From positions 1,550,001 to 1,614,000 of the forward strand of contig NZ_CP012552.1 of assembly GCF_004803855.2 (NCBI RefSeq): 64,000 nt of DNA. Reading direction: 5' to 3'. The number at the start of each line of letters is the position of its first letter. Position 1 is the first letter of the stretch. A model generated the notes under the pieces. It ran no database searches, was not told where the DNA came from, and saw only the letters and a program-made list of their open reading frames with translations. A program made the position numbers and the translations under genes. The DNA is from Campylobacter sp. RM16192 (GTDB lineage: Bacteria; Campylobacterota; Campylobacteria; Campylobacterales; Campylobacteraceae). This document shows positions 29,025 through 38,671 of this stretch, one piece after another.

Positions 29025-29100
29025 GATTATCGCCTAAATTTTAAGTTATTTATTTTAATCAAAGCGGTATAAATATCTAATTAATTTTGAAAATTTAAGA

Positions 29101-29106
29101 TATAAT
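29101..29106 (+). promoter_or_regulatory. -10 box upstream of the methyltransferase gene
   Basis: TATAAT in AAGATATAATCAAT, 28 bases ahead of the ATG at 29134, in the 109-base gap between divergent uvrA and the methyltransferase gene. Confidence 0.55.
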
Positions 29107-29133
29107 CAATAAAAATATTTTAAGGTGGTTTTA

Positions 29134-30729
29134 ATGAAAGAAATTCAAGATTCATACGACAATCTCCCCTATTTTTCTATGGCTTTTCCGGAATGCTCAC
29201 CGACTCGAATCGAGGCTATCGCATCTTTTTTATCCTTTAATCCTCCAAGTAGCAAAGAGGCTAAAGTCTTGGAGATAGGATGCAGTTACGGCGGAAATTT
29301 ATTTCCTTTTGCGATAGCAAATCCGGACGCTAAAGTTGTCGGCATAGATCTAAGCGAAGTTCAGATAAATAAAGCAAAAGAGCTTGCAAAACAGATGCGC
29401 GTGGATAATATAAAATTTATCCAAAAGGATATCTGCGAGCTAAATGATGAGGATGTGAAAGAATTTGGCAAATTTGACTACATAATCTGTCACGGAGTGT
29501 ATAGTTGGGTTCCTGATTTTGTAAAAGAGGCGATACTAAAAACTATCAAAAAATTGCTTAGTCCAAACGGCATAGCATACATAAGCTACAACGTATATCC
29601 CGGCTGGAAGATAAAAGATATCATCAGGGATTTTTTGATGTTTGGCACCAAAGAGCTTGAAAACGAAGGCGAAATAATAAGAGCAAACAAAGCAAAAGAG
29701 CTTCTTAGCGTCTTTAAAGAGTATATGAAATTTTGCACAAAAGACGGCATAAAGGCTGATTTCATGAACGCTAAGTTGCTACTTGAACACATCGAAGGTA
29801 TTGAAAAAATAAAATCAGACTCTTATATCGTGCATGAATATTTGGAAATTTTTAACGACCCGATCTACTTCAAGGACTTTGCAAAGAGGCTTGATGACGA
29901 AGGGCTTGCGTATCTAAGTGATGTCAATCTTGATGATGTGTTTAAGGCTGATCTTGGGTTGGAAGGCTTTGATGAGTATATTAATGCAAATTTTACAAAC
30001 AGGATAGATAAAGAGCAGGCTATTGATTTTTTCACAAACCGGGTTTTTAGACAAAGCCTTATAACGCATAAAGAGCTGATAGATGAGGATTTTCACGTAG
30101 ATATCGGCGTAGAAGAGCTAAGTAGGATATATCTGGCTGCGGGCTTTAGCAAGGATAAAGATGGGCACTATGTAAATTCAAAAAATCAGCAGATGAAACC
30201 AAACTACAACTGGCTATATCAGGTGTTTAGCGATGTTTACCCTGCAAGCATTAATTTCGCTCAGGTCGCAGCCTTGCTTGGTGATGATGAAAATGCTATA
30301 AAGTCTGCCTATATGGGCTTTATGGAAATTTTAGCGGCTAGTTGCGCGCTACTTAGTACTTATGAAAAGCAAAAGGTAGTTTATAAAGCAGGTAAAAGCA
30401 GGCTAAAAGAAAGGGTTGTAGGCTATTTTGAATACTTTAGCATGACAAACGAGCCTGTTATAATGCCTGCAGATGCATTTAACGGAGCTCTTAATTTATC
30501 AAATTTTGATGCTTTTATAGCTCTTAAATTTAACGGCAAAAATAGCACCGAAGATATCATCAAGCAAACCGCCAAATTTGCGCAAGAGCGAGGGCTAAAT
30601 TTTACTCTTACAAGCGATAATTCAGTTGTAAAAACACAAACTAAAAAAGAGTTTGATAAAGCTGTGAGTGATTACGTTAAAGATCTTGAAAGAAAGTTAA
30701 CTCAAGCTCACATGTTTGAAATATTTTAA
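29134..30729 (+). CDS. Class I SAM methyltransferase with methyltransferase regulatory domain
   Basis: The protein has 531 residues from the ATG at 29134 (the frame opens three codons earlier at a GTG that is part of the ribosome site). Residues 1-190 form a SAM-binding Rossmann fold: motif I VLEIGCSYGGNLFPFA, acidic motif II VVGIDLSEVQ and motif IV DYIICHGVYSWVP. The middle and C-terminal parts (about 210-530) match the layout of proteins carrying the MethyTransf_Reg domain. The substrate is unknown. It is convergent with and overlaps the TauE-family gene by 4 bases. Confidence 0.85.
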   Translation: MKEIQDSYDNLPYFSMAFPECSPTRIEAIASFLSFNPPSSKEAKVLEIGCSYGGNLFPFAIANPDAKVVGIDLSEVQINKAKELAKQMRVDNIKFIQKDICELNDEDVKEFGKFDYIICHGVYSWVPDFVKEAILKTIKKLLSPNGIAYISYNVYPGWKIKDIIRDFLMFGTKELENEGEIIRANKAKELLSVFKEYMKFCTKDGIKADFMNAKLLLEHIEGIEKIKSDSYIVHEYLEIFNDPIYFKDFAKRLDDEGLAYLSDVNLDDVFKADLGLEGFDEYINANFTNRIDKEQAIDFFTNRVFRQSLITHKELIDEDFHVDIGVEELSRIYLAAGFSKDKDGHYVNSKNQQMKPNYNWLYQVFSDVYPASINFAQVAALLGDDENAIKSAYMGFMEILAASCALLSTYEKQKVVYKAGKSRLKERVVGYFEYFSMTNEPVIMPADAFNGALNLSNFDAFIALKFNGKNSTEDIIKQTAKFAQERGLNFTLTSDNSVVKTQTKKEFDKAVSDYVKDLERKLTQAHMFEIF

Positions 30730-31463
30730 GCCATTAAAAATTTTCTAATCGTAATTACAAGGATGGTCGTTATAAGAGCGATCATCCAGTATTTTTGTTT
30801 CTTTTTATCTATGGCGTGTGATGTCTTTACGCCAAAATACACCCCAAACAAAGAGCCAATTCCGATAGCAACGCCTATATCGTAATGAACCAGCCCATGT
30901 GAAGCAAGGCTGATAAAGCCCGCAGTTGAGCTAAATACGACGAAAAAGAGCCCGGTGCTGACTGCTTTTTTGATATCATAGTTTAAAAAGCCGATAAGTG
31001 CGGGCATAACAAAAACCGATCCACCGATACCCACGCTAATAGCGACAGCTCCCGTGATAAGCCCTATGGCAAACAGTAAAATTTGCGAGCTGTTTTGCTC
31101 TCCTTTTGGCTCAAGCGGGCTAGTTAAAAGCTTGGTTAAATTTATCATCTGAGCGGTAATAAGCGCGCCAAGTAGAAATTTAGACGAAAAGTGAGAGACT
31201 ATAAATCCGCTGCTAAGCGCACCGCAAAATCCCCCGAGCCCAAGCACCAAAGCAGGCTTTAAATCAAGCATCTTGGAGCGTAAATTTACAAATGAACCAA
31301 AGATGGAGCTAAATACCATCTGCATTATGCTAACACCGATTGCGTATTTGATATCGTATCCCAAAAGTATCATCGCAGGCACGACTACCGCGCCGCCTCC
31401 AATACCGAAAAATCCCGAAACAAAACCTACAAAAATCCCTAAAAGCATATATCCGATAAACAT
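30726..31463 (-). CDS. TauE/SafE family sulfite exporter-like protein
   Basis: The 245-residue protein has about eight hydrophobic segments. It opens with GIFVGFVSGFFGIGGGAVVVPAM and repeats the same pattern at the second half (GLITGAVAISVGIGGSVFVMPAL), the internal duplication that defines the TauE/SafE (DUF81) family. Members are proposed to export sulfite, sulfoacetate or other organic anions; the substrate here cannot be told. It is monocistronic, read toward the methyltransferase gene. Confidence 0.88.
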   Translation of the reverse strand: MFIGYMLLGIFVGFVSGFFGIGGGAVVVPAMILLGYDIKYAIGVSIMQMVFSSIFGSFVNLRSKMLDLKPALVLGLGGFCGALSSGFIVSHFSSKFLLGALITAQMINLTKLLTSPLEPKGEQNSSQILLFAIGLITGAVAISVGIGGSVFVMPALIGFLNYDIKKAVSTGLFFVVFSSTAGFISLASHGLVHYDIGVAIGIGSLFGVYFGVKTSHAIDKKKQKYWMIALITTILVITIRKFLMA

Positions 31464-31562
31464 TTTAACCCTTTAAGCCGAATTCTAGCACATAGTTTTG
31501 AAATTTAACATAGCCCGACAAGCCTACTTGAGCCCTTTATGCGTATAAAAGCTCTTTTTAAA

Positions 31563-31568
31563 TATAAT
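31563..31568 (+). promoter_or_regulatory. -10 box of the trp operon
   Basis: TATAAT in TTTAAATATAATATTTCAC, 27 bases ahead of the trpE ATG. The leader is too short for a tryptophan-codon leader peptide and attenuator, and I see no TrpR-like operator. Confidence 0.6.
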
Positions 31569-31594
31569 ATTTCACTTATTTTTTAGGATTTGAC

Positions 31595-32863
31595 ATGCTT
31601 TTATTAGAGCCTTTGGTTTATTACGAAGCCATCAAAAATAAATTTGCAAACAGCTTTTTAGCAGAAGACTCCACTCAAGCTATCATCGGCATAGACTGCG
31701 AATACATAAGCAGCGATGAGGTTGATTTTACAGGGCTTCAGAGCTATTTTTTAGCTCAAAAACACAGCGCACCTTTTGCGGGACTTTTTGGTGTTTTAGG
31801 ATATGAAAGCGTTAGATATTTTGAGAAAATTCCAGAATTTCAAAGCTCGCAGTATGAATTTCCAAATTTTTTCTACGCAAATGCAAGAGCCTATCTGCAC
31901 TTTGATAAAACAAGCAAAATTTATACGTTTTACGGTGATAAAGCCAAATACTACGACTTTTTAAAAGAGATTAAAGAGCCAAATTTAACCACCAAAGAGA
32001 GCTTTTATCAAATTTGCACTGACTTAGACAAAGAGCGCAAGCACTTTTTAGATATGACTCAAAAAGCCAAGGAGTATCTATACAGCGGAGATATATTTCA
32101 AGTCGTGCTAAGCGAGCAGCTAAAGCTAGTTAGCGACATGGACAGCCTTGAGTTTTATAAGCTCTTAAGCAAGGCAAATCCAAGCCCTTATATGTTTCAT
32201 TTCCCCACTCTGCACGGCGATATCGTGGGCTCAAGCCCGGAGCTAGTCTGCGAGATAAGAAACTCTCAAATTTTCGTAGCTCCCATTGCAGGCACAAGGG
32301 GTCGCGGCAAAGACGCCATAGAAGATGAGAGGCTAAAAAACGAGCTTATAAACGATGAAAAAGAGCTCGCCGAGCATAAAATGCTAATCGACTTAGCCAG
32401 AAACGACATCGGACGCGTGGCGAAAAGCTCAAGCGTAAGCGTGAAAAACCCGATGCACGTAGTCTTTTATGAGAGTGTAATGCACATGGCTAGCGACGTT
32501 TACGGCATTAAGCGCGATGATGCAAGCTCTTTTGAGGTTGTTTCCAGCGTTTTTCCTGCCGGTACACTTAGCGGAACACCAAAAATTCGCGCTATGGAGA
32601 TCATCTCGGAGCTTGAAACCTACAAGCGAAACGCATACGGAGGCGGAATAGGATTTTTCCATTTTAACAGCAACGTGCAGCAAGCTATCCTCATAAGAAG
32701 CGCGGTTTTTGTGCCCAAAAACGGCTCTAGCGAAGTATTTATCCAAGCTGGTGCAGGTATCGTCATAGATAGCGTTGCTCAAAACGAATACAAAGAAATT
32801 TGCAAAAAACGTGCTTCAGTGCTAAACGTCTTTAAAAACAACGCAAGGGAAATTCATAAATGA
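31595..32863 (+). CDS. trpE: Anthranilate synthase component I
   Basis: The 422-residue chorismate-binding enzyme shows GDIFQVVLSEQ, GSSPELVCE, the catalytic loop IAGTRGRGKDAIEDERL, LIDLARNDIGRV, VFPAGTLSGTPKIRAMEII and the C-terminal GAGIVIDSVAQNEY. It turns chorismate and ammonia from TrpG into anthranilate. PabB is the relative that must be excluded; the position as first gene of a complete trp operon, overlapping trpGD by 4 bases, settles it. It is shorter than E. coli TrpE (about 520 residues), mainly at the N-terminus. Confidence 0.96.
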   Translation: MLLLEPLVYYEAIKNKFANSFLAEDSTQAIIGIDCEYISSDEVDFTGLQSYFLAQKHSAPFAGLFGVLGYESVRYFEKIPEFQSSQYEFPNFFYANARAYLHFDKTSKIYTFYGDKAKYYDFLKEIKEPNLTTKESFYQICTDLDKERKHFLDMTQKAKEYLYSGDIFQVVLSEQLKLVSDMDSLEFYKLLSKANPSPYMFHFPTLHGDIVGSSPELVCEIRNSQIFVAPIAGTRGRGKDAIEDERLKNELINDEKELAEHKMLIDLARNDIGRVAKSSSVSVKNPMHVVFYESVMHMASDVYGIKRDDASSFEVVSSVFPAGTLSGTPKIRAMEIISELETYKRNAYGGGIGFFHFNSNVQQAILIRSAVFVPKNGSSEVFIQAGAGIVIDSVAQNEYKEICKKRASVLNVFKNNAREIHK

Positions 32864-34464
32864 TACTTCTGATAGATAACTACGACAGCTTCGTATTTAA
32901 CGTCGAGCAATACATCAAAGAGCTAACCGACGAAGAGGTCATAAGCGTACGAAATGACAAGATCACGCTTGAAGAGATTCGCAGGCTAAATCCAAGCAAG
33001 ATCGTGCTAAGTCCCGGGCCAAAACATCCAAAAGATAGCGGAGTTTGCCTTGAAATTTTAAAAAGCGATTTAAATGTGCCGATTTTAGGAATTTGCCTTG
33101 GACATCAGGCGATCGGGCTAGTTGGCGGCGCGGTCATAAAGCGCCTTGAAAAGCCATTTCACGGCAAGACTTCATTCATCGATGCGCTTGAGGAAAGCCC
33201 GCTTTTTGAGGGGCTACCTAGCAAATTTGAGGTTATGCGATATCACTCGCTTTATGTGGATGAGCTGCCTGCGAATTTAAAAGCCCTTGCGGTAAGCGAA
33301 GATGGCGTCATAATGGCGCTTTGCGATGTGAACCGACCTATTTTTGGCATACAGTTTCACCCTGAAAGCTACTTCACGCAATACGGTAAAAAGATAATCG
33401 AAAATTTCCTAAACTTTAAAAGCGAAGCCAAAATACAAGAGAGCGAACCTGCGAATTTCAAGAGGTTTTTAATCAAGCTTCAAGATAACGTCGGGCTTGA
33501 CGATAGGGATTTTGAGCAAATTTGCGCGCTGATAGCTTCAAAGGATTACGAGATAACGCAGCTTGCAGCGCTTTTGGTGCTAATTAGCGAAAAGAGTCTT
33601 TATCCAAAGAGTCTTGCAAGCCTCGTTAAAAACATCTTAAAATACTCCCAAACCTACCGCGACGCTTCGCCGATGATAGATCTGTGCGGAACGGGTGGCG
33701 ATGGGCTTAAGACGATAAATATCTCAACTGCGGTTTCGTTTATCCTTGCAAGCCTTGGCGTTAAAGTCGCAAAGCACGGCAACAAGGCGATTTCAAGCAG
33801 ATCGGGCAGCTCGGATGTGCTTGAAGGCATAAATTTAACCATGTCAAATTCACTAAGCACTCTAAGAGAGCTGCTTGATGAGAAAAATTTAGCCTTTTTC
33901 CATGCGCCGTTTTTTCATCCGCTAGTTGCCGAGGTCAAAGAAGTGCGAGCACGCCTTGGCATAAGGACGGTGTTTAACGTGCTTGGGCCTATGCTAAATC
34001 CAAATTTAAGCCTTAAGAACCAACTTGTAGGCGTATATCACAAGCCTGTTTTGAAGCTTTATGCGCAGACTTTAAAGCTACTTGGGCGCGAGCATGCGCT
34101 GGTGGTACGCGGTGAGGACGGTCTTGATGAGATAAGTTTATGCGATGAGACAAAGATAATCGAGCTTAAAAACGGCGAAATTTACGAATACTCCGTAACT
34201 CCGGAGCAGTTTGGCTTTAAACGAGCATTTCACAGCGAGATAGAGGGCGGAACTCCCGAAGAAAACGCACAAACTTTGGTTAAAATTTTAAAAGGCAAGG
34301 AAAGAGGAGCGAAATTTGATATAGTCGTGCTAAACGCGATGTTTGCGCTTTATACGGCAAATTTTGTCGCAAACCCGATGGACGCAAAGGACGTTATAGT
34401 CAAGGCGATTGATAGCGGGCAAGTTTATAAATACTTTAAAGATTATATCGGGGCAAAATCATGA
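32860..34464 (+). CDS. trpGD: Anthranilate synthase component II / anthranilate phosphoribosyltransferase fusion
   Basis: The 534-residue bifunctional protein has residues 1-190 as a class I glutamine amidotransferase, with GICLGHQAIG carrying the catalytic Cys and FGIQFHPES the catalytic His. Residues 200-534 are the phosphoribosyltransferase, with DLCGTGGDGLKTINIST and AKHGNKAISSRSGSSDVLE. The fusion gives ammonia to TrpE and then converts anthranilate to phosphoribosyl-anthranilate. The same fusion occurs in C. jejuni and E. coli. It overlaps trpE and trpF by 4 bases each. Confidence 0.97.
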   Translation: MILLIDNYDSFVFNVEQYIKELTDEEVISVRNDKITLEEIRRLNPSKIVLSPGPKHPKDSGVCLEILKSDLNVPILGICLGHQAIGLVGGAVIKRLEKPFHGKTSFIDALEESPLFEGLPSKFEVMRYHSLYVDELPANLKALAVSEDGVIMALCDVNRPIFGIQFHPESYFTQYGKKIIENFLNFKSEAKIQESEPANFKRFLIKLQDNVGLDDRDFEQICALIASKDYEITQLAALLVLISEKSLYPKSLASLVKNILKYSQTYRDASPMIDLCGTGGDGLKTINISTAVSFILASLGVKVAKHGNKAISSRSGSSDVLEGINLTMSNSLSTLRELLDEKNLAFFHAPFFHPLVAEVKEVRARLGIRTVFNVLGPMLNPNLSLKNQLVGVYHKPVLKLYAQTLKLLGREHALVVRGEDGLDEISLCDETKIIELKNGEIYEYSVTPEQFGFKRAFHSEIEGGTPEENAQTLVKILKGKERGAKFDIVVLNAMFALYTANFVANPMDAKDVIVKAIDSGQVYKYFKDYIGAKS

Positions 34465-35114
34465 AAACAGAGCTTAAAATTTGCGGTATCAAAAGCGAGT
34501 CCGAGGCTAAAAGCGTGCTTGAACTCGGAGTAAAATTTATCGGCGTAATCCTTGCAAAAAGCCCAAGGCAAGTAGATATCAAAACCACTCGGCAGATAGC
34601 GAATTTAGTCCATAAATTCGGTGCGAAATGCGTAGGCGTCTTTGTGGGTGCAAGTGAGTGCGCTTTGTCATCACGAGGCGAGCAGAGCAGCTGCGAGATA
34701 ATGGAAATTTGCGAGTTTGCAGGGCTTGACATAGCTCAAATTTACGGAGAGATAAGCCAAAATTTGTACGCAAATTTAAAAGATCTTGGAGTTAGCGTCT
34801 GGAAAGTTTTAAGCGTAAAAGATGAGCTTGTCAGCACAAACGAACCGCACGATCTAGTTCTTTATGACTACAAAGGCGAAAATTTAGGCGGAAACGGAGT
34901 AAGTTTTAACTGGCAAATTTTAAAAGATTTAAAGCCTTTTAGTTTCGCATTAGCAGGCGGTATAGACGAAACAAACGCGTTTGAAGCGCTTAAATTTAAG
35001 CCTAAAATTTTGGATATAAACTCACGAGTCGAAGATGAAAATATGATAAAAATTCCAAGCAAGATAAAAGAAATTTTAGACATCGTAAATAAGGAAAAAG
35101 GCAATGAACACTAA
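34461..35114 (+). CDS. trpF: Phosphoribosylanthranilate isomerase
   Basis: The 217-residue TIM-barrel protein has the starting motif [12 protein letters not shown] with the catalytic Cys, [13 protein letters not shown], and the phosphate-binding end [18 protein letters not shown] plus DINSRVED. It isomerises phosphoribosyl-anthranilate. It is stand-alone here, not fused to TrpC. No trpC (indole-glycerol-phosphate synthase) gene is found in the operon, so that step must be encoded elsewhere. It overlaps both neighbours by a few bases. Confidence 0.95.
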   Translation: MKTELKICGIKSESEAKSVLELGVKFIGVILAKSPRQVDIKTTRQIANLVHKFGAKCVGVFVGASECALSSRGEQSSCEIMEICEFAGLDIAQIYGEISQNLYANLKDLGVSVWKVLSVKDELVSTNEPHDLVLYDYKGENLGGNGVSFNWQILKDLKPFSFALAGGIDETNAFEALKFKPKILDINSRVEDENMIKIPSKIKEILDIVNKEKGNEH

Positions 35115-36285
35115 AGCATATTTTGGTAAATTTGGCGGGCAGTTCGTGCCTGAAACGGTTATGTTCGCGCTTGAAGAGCTTGAAGAAGCTTACGAAAAGA
35201 TAGCCGGCACGCAGGAGTTTAAAGACGAGCTTAACGATCTGCTAAAGCACTATGTGGGTCGCCCTAGCCCGCTTTATCACGCAAAGCGACTAAGCGAGCA
35301 TTATGGGCATGAAATTTATCTAAAACGCGAAGATCTAAACCACACCGGCGCTCACAAGATAAATAACGCCCTCGGTCAAGCCCTATTAGCTAAAAAAATG
35401 GGCAAAAAAAAGCTCTTAGCCGAAACGGGAGCGGGACAGCACGGAGTGGCGACTGCGACTGCTGCGGCACTTCTTGGGCTAGAGTGCGATGTGTATATGG
35501 GCGCAACCGATGTGGCGCGCCAGCAACTAAATGCCTTTAGAATGGATCTGCTCGGCGCAAAAGTTGTAAGCATTCACGACGGCTTAAAAACGCTTAAAGA
35601 GGCTACAACAGCAGCGATTCAAGCATGGGTAAATGAGATAGAAAGCAGCTTTTACGTCATAGGCTCTGCCGTGGGTCCTCATCCATACCCAAAAATCGTG
35701 CGAGAACTTCAAAGCGTCATCGGTAGCGAGACAAAAGAGCAGCTAAAAGAATACGGAGTAAAGGCCGACTACATCATAGCTTGCGTAGGCGGCGGAAGCA
35801 ATGCGATAGGAATTTTTAGCGGATTTTTAGAAGATATTAGCGTAAATTTAGTGGGCATAGAAGCAGCCGGACTTGGAGCGGATACTCCATATCACGCAGC
35901 CACGCTTACCAAAGGGCGCGAAGGCATCATACACGGCATGAAGACTATCGTGTTACAAGATGACTTCGGCATGATAGCGCCCGTACATAGTATCTCGGCG
36001 GGTCTTGACTACCCGGGAGTGGGACCTGAGCATGCGCACCTGCACGATATAAAGCGCGTAAAATATCAAGCCGTAAGCGATGATGAGTGCATAAACGCGC
36101 TTCGTCTTACAAGCCGCCTTGAAGGCATAATCCCTGCGATAGAGAGCTCGCATGCGCTTGCGTATTTAGAAAAACTATGTCCGAATTTAGATAAAAAAAG
36201 CGTTATCGTAGTAAACGTATCGGGCAGAGGCGATAAAGATATGAACACGGTAATGAGCTATGAGAAAGGAAAAATTTATGGCTAA
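35104..36285 (+). CDS. trpB: Tryptophan synthase beta chain
   Basis: The 393-residue PLP enzyme has the Schiff-base lysine in [34 protein letters not shown], the phosphate-binding GGGSNAIG and a C-terminal [10 protein letters not shown]. It condenses indole and serine to tryptophan. The start overlaps trpF by 11 bases and the end overlaps trpA by 8. It is the usual TrpB1 type partnered with TrpA. Confidence 0.98.
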   Translation: MNTKAYFGKFGGQFVPETVMFALEELEEAYEKIAGTQEFKDELNDLLKHYVGRPSPLYHAKRLSEHYGHEIYLKREDLNHTGAHKINNALGQALLAKKMGKKKLLAETGAGQHGVATATAAALLGLECDVYMGATDVARQQLNAFRMDLLGAKVVSIHDGLKTLKEATTAAIQAWVNEIESSFYVIGSAVGPHPYPKIVRELQSVIGSETKEQLKEYGVKADYIIACVGGGSNAIGIFSGFLEDISVNLVGIEAAGLGADTPYHAATLTKGREGIIHGMKTIVLQDDFGMIAPVHSISAGLDYPGVGPEHAHLHDIKRVKYQAVSDDECINALRLTSRLEGIIPAIESSHALAYLEKLCPNLDKKSVIVVNVSGRGDKDMNTVMSYEKGKIYG

Positions 36286-37027
36286 GATATCCAAAGCCTT
36301 TGAGGGCAAAAAAGCAAACATCGGCTACATAGTAGCGGGCTATCCGAGCATTGAGCACACGCGCGAATTTTTACTAAATTTAGACACTAGCTCGCTTGAT
36401 CTGCTTGAGCTTGGAATTCCTTACTCAGACCCGCTGGCAGACGGCAAGCTTATAGCCGAAGCAAGCTTTGAAGCGGTAACAAACGGCGTAAATACAGAGA
36501 GAATTTTTAGCCTTCTTGAAGAGTGCAAGCAAAGCGTAAATAAGCCGCTTGTCTTTTTGGTTTATTACAATATCATCTTCGCTTACGGAGTGGAAAAATT
36601 CATCGCGCGCTCAAGTGAGGTCGGTATAAGCGGGTTTATCATCCCTGATCTGCCGTATGAAGAGTGCGAAGAGGTAAGCGGGCTATGCTCTAAATTCGGG
36701 CTTGATCTGGTGCCATTAATAAGTGTTACCTCGGCTCACAGAACGGATAAAATTTTAAGCATTGGCTCAGGATTTATCTACGCTCTTGGCGCGGTAGGAG
36801 TAAGCGGATCGCAGCGGGCCAGCATAGATAGGCTTAAAAATTTAGTCTCGGATTTAAAGCAAAAGAGCGATTTGCCCGTAGCCGTAGGCTTTGGCGTGAA
36901 AAACAGTTCTGACGTTAGCGAAGTCAAAAGCTTTGCAGACGGAGCGATAATCGGCACCGAAATCGTCAAGCTAACGGCTAAATTTAAGGGCGAAGAGCTT
37001 ATGCGCGAGATAGAAAAGCTTTTTTGA
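36278..37027 (+). CDS. trpA: Tryptophan synthase alpha chain
   Basis: The protein has 249 residues from the ATG at 36278, which has AAAGG at good spacing; the frame also opens at 36260 inside trpB. Motifs are [15 protein letters not shown] with the catalytic Asp, [14 protein letters not shown], and [14 protein letters not shown] with the phosphate loop. It cleaves indole-glycerol phosphate and channels indole to TrpB. Last gene of the trp operon. Confidence 0.97.
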   Translation: MAKISKAFEGKKANIGYIVAGYPSIEHTREFLLNLDTSSLDLLELGIPYSDPLADGKLIAEASFEAVTNGVNTERIFSLLEECKQSVNKPLVFLVYYNIIFAYGVEKFIARSSEVGISGFIIPDLPYEECEEVSGLCSKFGLDLVPLISVTSAHRTDKILSIGSGFIYALGAVGVSGSQRASIDRLKNLVSDLKQKSDLPVAVGFGVKNSSDVSEVKSFADGAIIGTEIVKLTAKFKGEELMREIEKLF

Positions 37028-37054
37028 TTTAGGCTAATTTATATAAATTTAAAG

Positions 37055-37060
37055 TATAAT
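37055..37060 (+). promoter_or_regulatory. -10 box ahead of the CheX-like gene
   Basis: TATAAT in TTTAAAGTATAATTAGAGC, 30 bases before the ATG at 37090 and just after trpA. It implies the flagellar genes are read from a sigma70-type promoter and not only with the trp operon. Confidence 0.6.
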
Positions 37061-37089
37061 TAGAGCTATTTGAAGTCAAGGAAATTAAA

Positions 37090-37509
37090 ATGATGGATAT
37101 AATTGAGCTTGGTGTAAAGCACCTTTGCGAAGATACCTTGGGATATAAAATAAGTGATGCAAAAACGTTAAATGGTGAATTTTATGGCTCTAGCTTACCT
37201 ATTTATAAAGGCAAAGACGAATATCAATTCTATCTATATTTTAAAAAAGAGACTTTAAATCAGTTTGCTAAAATTTTATTAGGAATAGACGAATTGGCAG
37301 AAGATGAGCTAAGCGACATCTGCAAAGAAAGTGCAAATTTAGCAATAGGATATGCTAAAAATCTACTTAATGAACGTGAAAATAACGCCTATAAAATGGG
37401 TACTCCAGAATATCTTGGACGCATGCAAGGATTTCCTGTAAAGCTTGAAGAAAAGAGAATTTACAAAATAAAAAATAGAACATTTCAAATAGGGTACAAA
37501 AAGGCATGA
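37090..37509 (+). CDS. CheX/CheC-like chemotaxis phosphatase domain protein
   Basis: This 139-residue single-domain protein carries the CheC/CheX/FliY phosphatase signature D-x3-E-x2-N at residues 76-83 (D76, E80, N83) within a helix ending GYAKNLL. Such proteins dephosphorylate CheY-P. It may start at M1 or M2. Its stop overlaps the fliN start (ATGA), so translation is coupled to a flagellar switch protein, which supports a motor-associated role. Only one such motif is present, as in CheX. I recall a short uncharacterised gene at this place in C. jejuni. Confidence 0.72.
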   Translation: MMDIIELGVKHLCEDTLGYKISDAKTLNGEFYGSSLPIYKGKDEYQFYLYFKKETLNQFAKILLGIDELAEDELSDICKESANLAIGYAKNLLNERENNAYKMGTPEYLGRMQGFPVKLEEKRIYKIKNRTFQIGYKKA

Positions 37510-37820
37510 ATCAGGAGCTAGAACAAATTTTAGAAAAAAACGGACTTTTTAAAAGCTATGACGAGTTAATGGATATAAGCGTAGATTTTATCTCCGAACT
37601 TGGCACGACAACAATTAGCGTAAGAGAGCTTTTAAAGCTTGAAAACGGCTCAGTTATAGATCTTGAAAAGCCTGCCGGCGAAAGTGTGGAACTCTTCATC
37701 AACAACCGAATTTTTGGCAAGGGCGAAGTAATGGTGTATGAGAAAAATTTAGCTATCCGCATAAATGAAATTTTAGACTCAAAATCAGTAATTCAATACT
37801 TCAAAAGAGAGCAATTATGA
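37506..37820 (+). CDS. fliN: Flagellar motor switch protein FliN
   Basis: The 104-residue protein consists mostly of one SpoA domain (residues 25-98): ISELGTTTISVRELLKLENG, SVIDLEKPAGESVELFINN and GEVMVYEKNLAIRINEIL. FliN is part of the C-ring that controls rotation and docks export cargo. It overlaps the CheX-like gene upstream and the FliO-like gene downstream by 4 bases each. Confidence 0.96.
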   Translation: MNQELEQILEKNGLFKSYDELMDISVDFISELGTTTISVRELLKLENGSVIDLEKPAGESVELFINNRIFGKGEVMVYEKNLAIRINEILDSKSVIQYFKREQL

Positions 37821-38671
37821 GAAATTTGCTTGCTATTTTTGCTTTTACCGTCTCATTATTTGCCTCAAACCTACTCACATATAATATATATGAAAGAAGC
37901 GATAGGGTCGATGTAATGCTTTCATTTGACGCACCTTACGAGGGAAATATATTCCAAAAGCGTGAAAACGATATGACAATGCTTATATTTAACGGGCTAA
38001 ATTTCGATCAGGCTGTTGAAAAAAACTTAAACTCAAAAATACTTCAAGAACTATACATAGAACCCAAGCAAAATAGCGTAGTTTTAAGCATAAAAAGCAG
38101 TTCTTCAATAGGAGTAATGGCTTCTAAAACCTCTGACGGATTTGGACTCAGAATCAGAGTCGTAAGCACAGCTGCCGCCTCAACTAAAAACGAGCAACCT
38201 ATTTCACAAAGCGAACAGATAATCCAGCCCAAAACGTCTACAACTATAAATACTCAGCCTGATATACAAAATATCTTTGACGCAAGATATTATATGGTAA
38301 TAGGTGTTCTTATAGCCTTTGCCATAGCTCTTTGGCTGCTTAAAAACTTTATAGTCAAAAAAACAGGAGGCAGCAGAAAACTAAATCTTGCCGGATGGCT
38401 AAATAGCGATAAAAGTCAGGATGTAAAAATTTTATATGAAAAACCGCTTGATAGAACAAACAAGGTTATGCTATTAAACCATCAAAACAAAAAATACCTT
38501 GTCTTGGTGGGCAGTTCAAATGTGCTACTAGATAAATTTGGTGAAGACACTATTAATAGCGAAAATGACTTTGAGGCATTTTTTGAAGAAAATCGTAAGA
38601 GAATAGGACAGTATCTTGAAGATAGGCAAAATGCCTTGAGCGCATACAAGGACAAAGCTAGCCTCAACTAA
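37817..38671 (+). CDS. FliO-like flagellar membrane protein
   Basis: The 284-residue protein has a signal peptide (LLAIFAFTVSLFA), a periplasmic beta-rich domain of AMIN-like appearance (about 20-118, e.g. DRVDVMLSFDAPYEGNIFQ), a Ser/Thr/Gln-rich linker, one transmembrane helix (about 157-176, MVIGVLIAFAIALWLLKNFI) and a cytoplasmic domain with KVMLLNHQNKKYLVLVG. The helix plus that cytoplasmic pattern is the FliO layout, and the gene directly follows fliN as fliO does elsewhere. I recall a similar gene after fliN in C. jejuni and H. pylori. It overlaps the convergent ppx/gppA gene by 8 bases. Confidence 0.7.
   Translation: MRNLLAIFAFTVSLFASNLLTYNIYERSDRVDVMLSFDAPYEGNIFQKRENDMTMLIFNGLNFDQAVEKNLNSKILQELYIEPKQNSVVLSIKSSSSIGVMASKTSDGFGLRIRVVSTAAASTKNEQPISQSEQIIQPKTSTTINTQPDIQNIFDARYYMVIGVLIAFAIALWLLKNFIVKKTGGSRKLNLAGWLNSDKSQDVKILYEKPLDRTNKVMLLNHQNKKYLVLVGSSNVLLDKFGEDTINSENDFEAFFEENRKRIGQYLEDRQNALSAYKDKASLN

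Noticed and set aside
31464-31594. Possible trp attenuator or leader peptide upstream of trpE
   Set aside because: The predicted transcript leader is only about 20 bases; no tryptophan-rich small frame or terminator/antiterminator stems are visible.
37600-37620. TTGGCACG resembling a sigma54 promoter inside fliN
   Set aside because: The matching TTGC element is absent at the right distance (CAATTAGC instead) and the site is within coding sequence with no flagellar gene start suitably placed.
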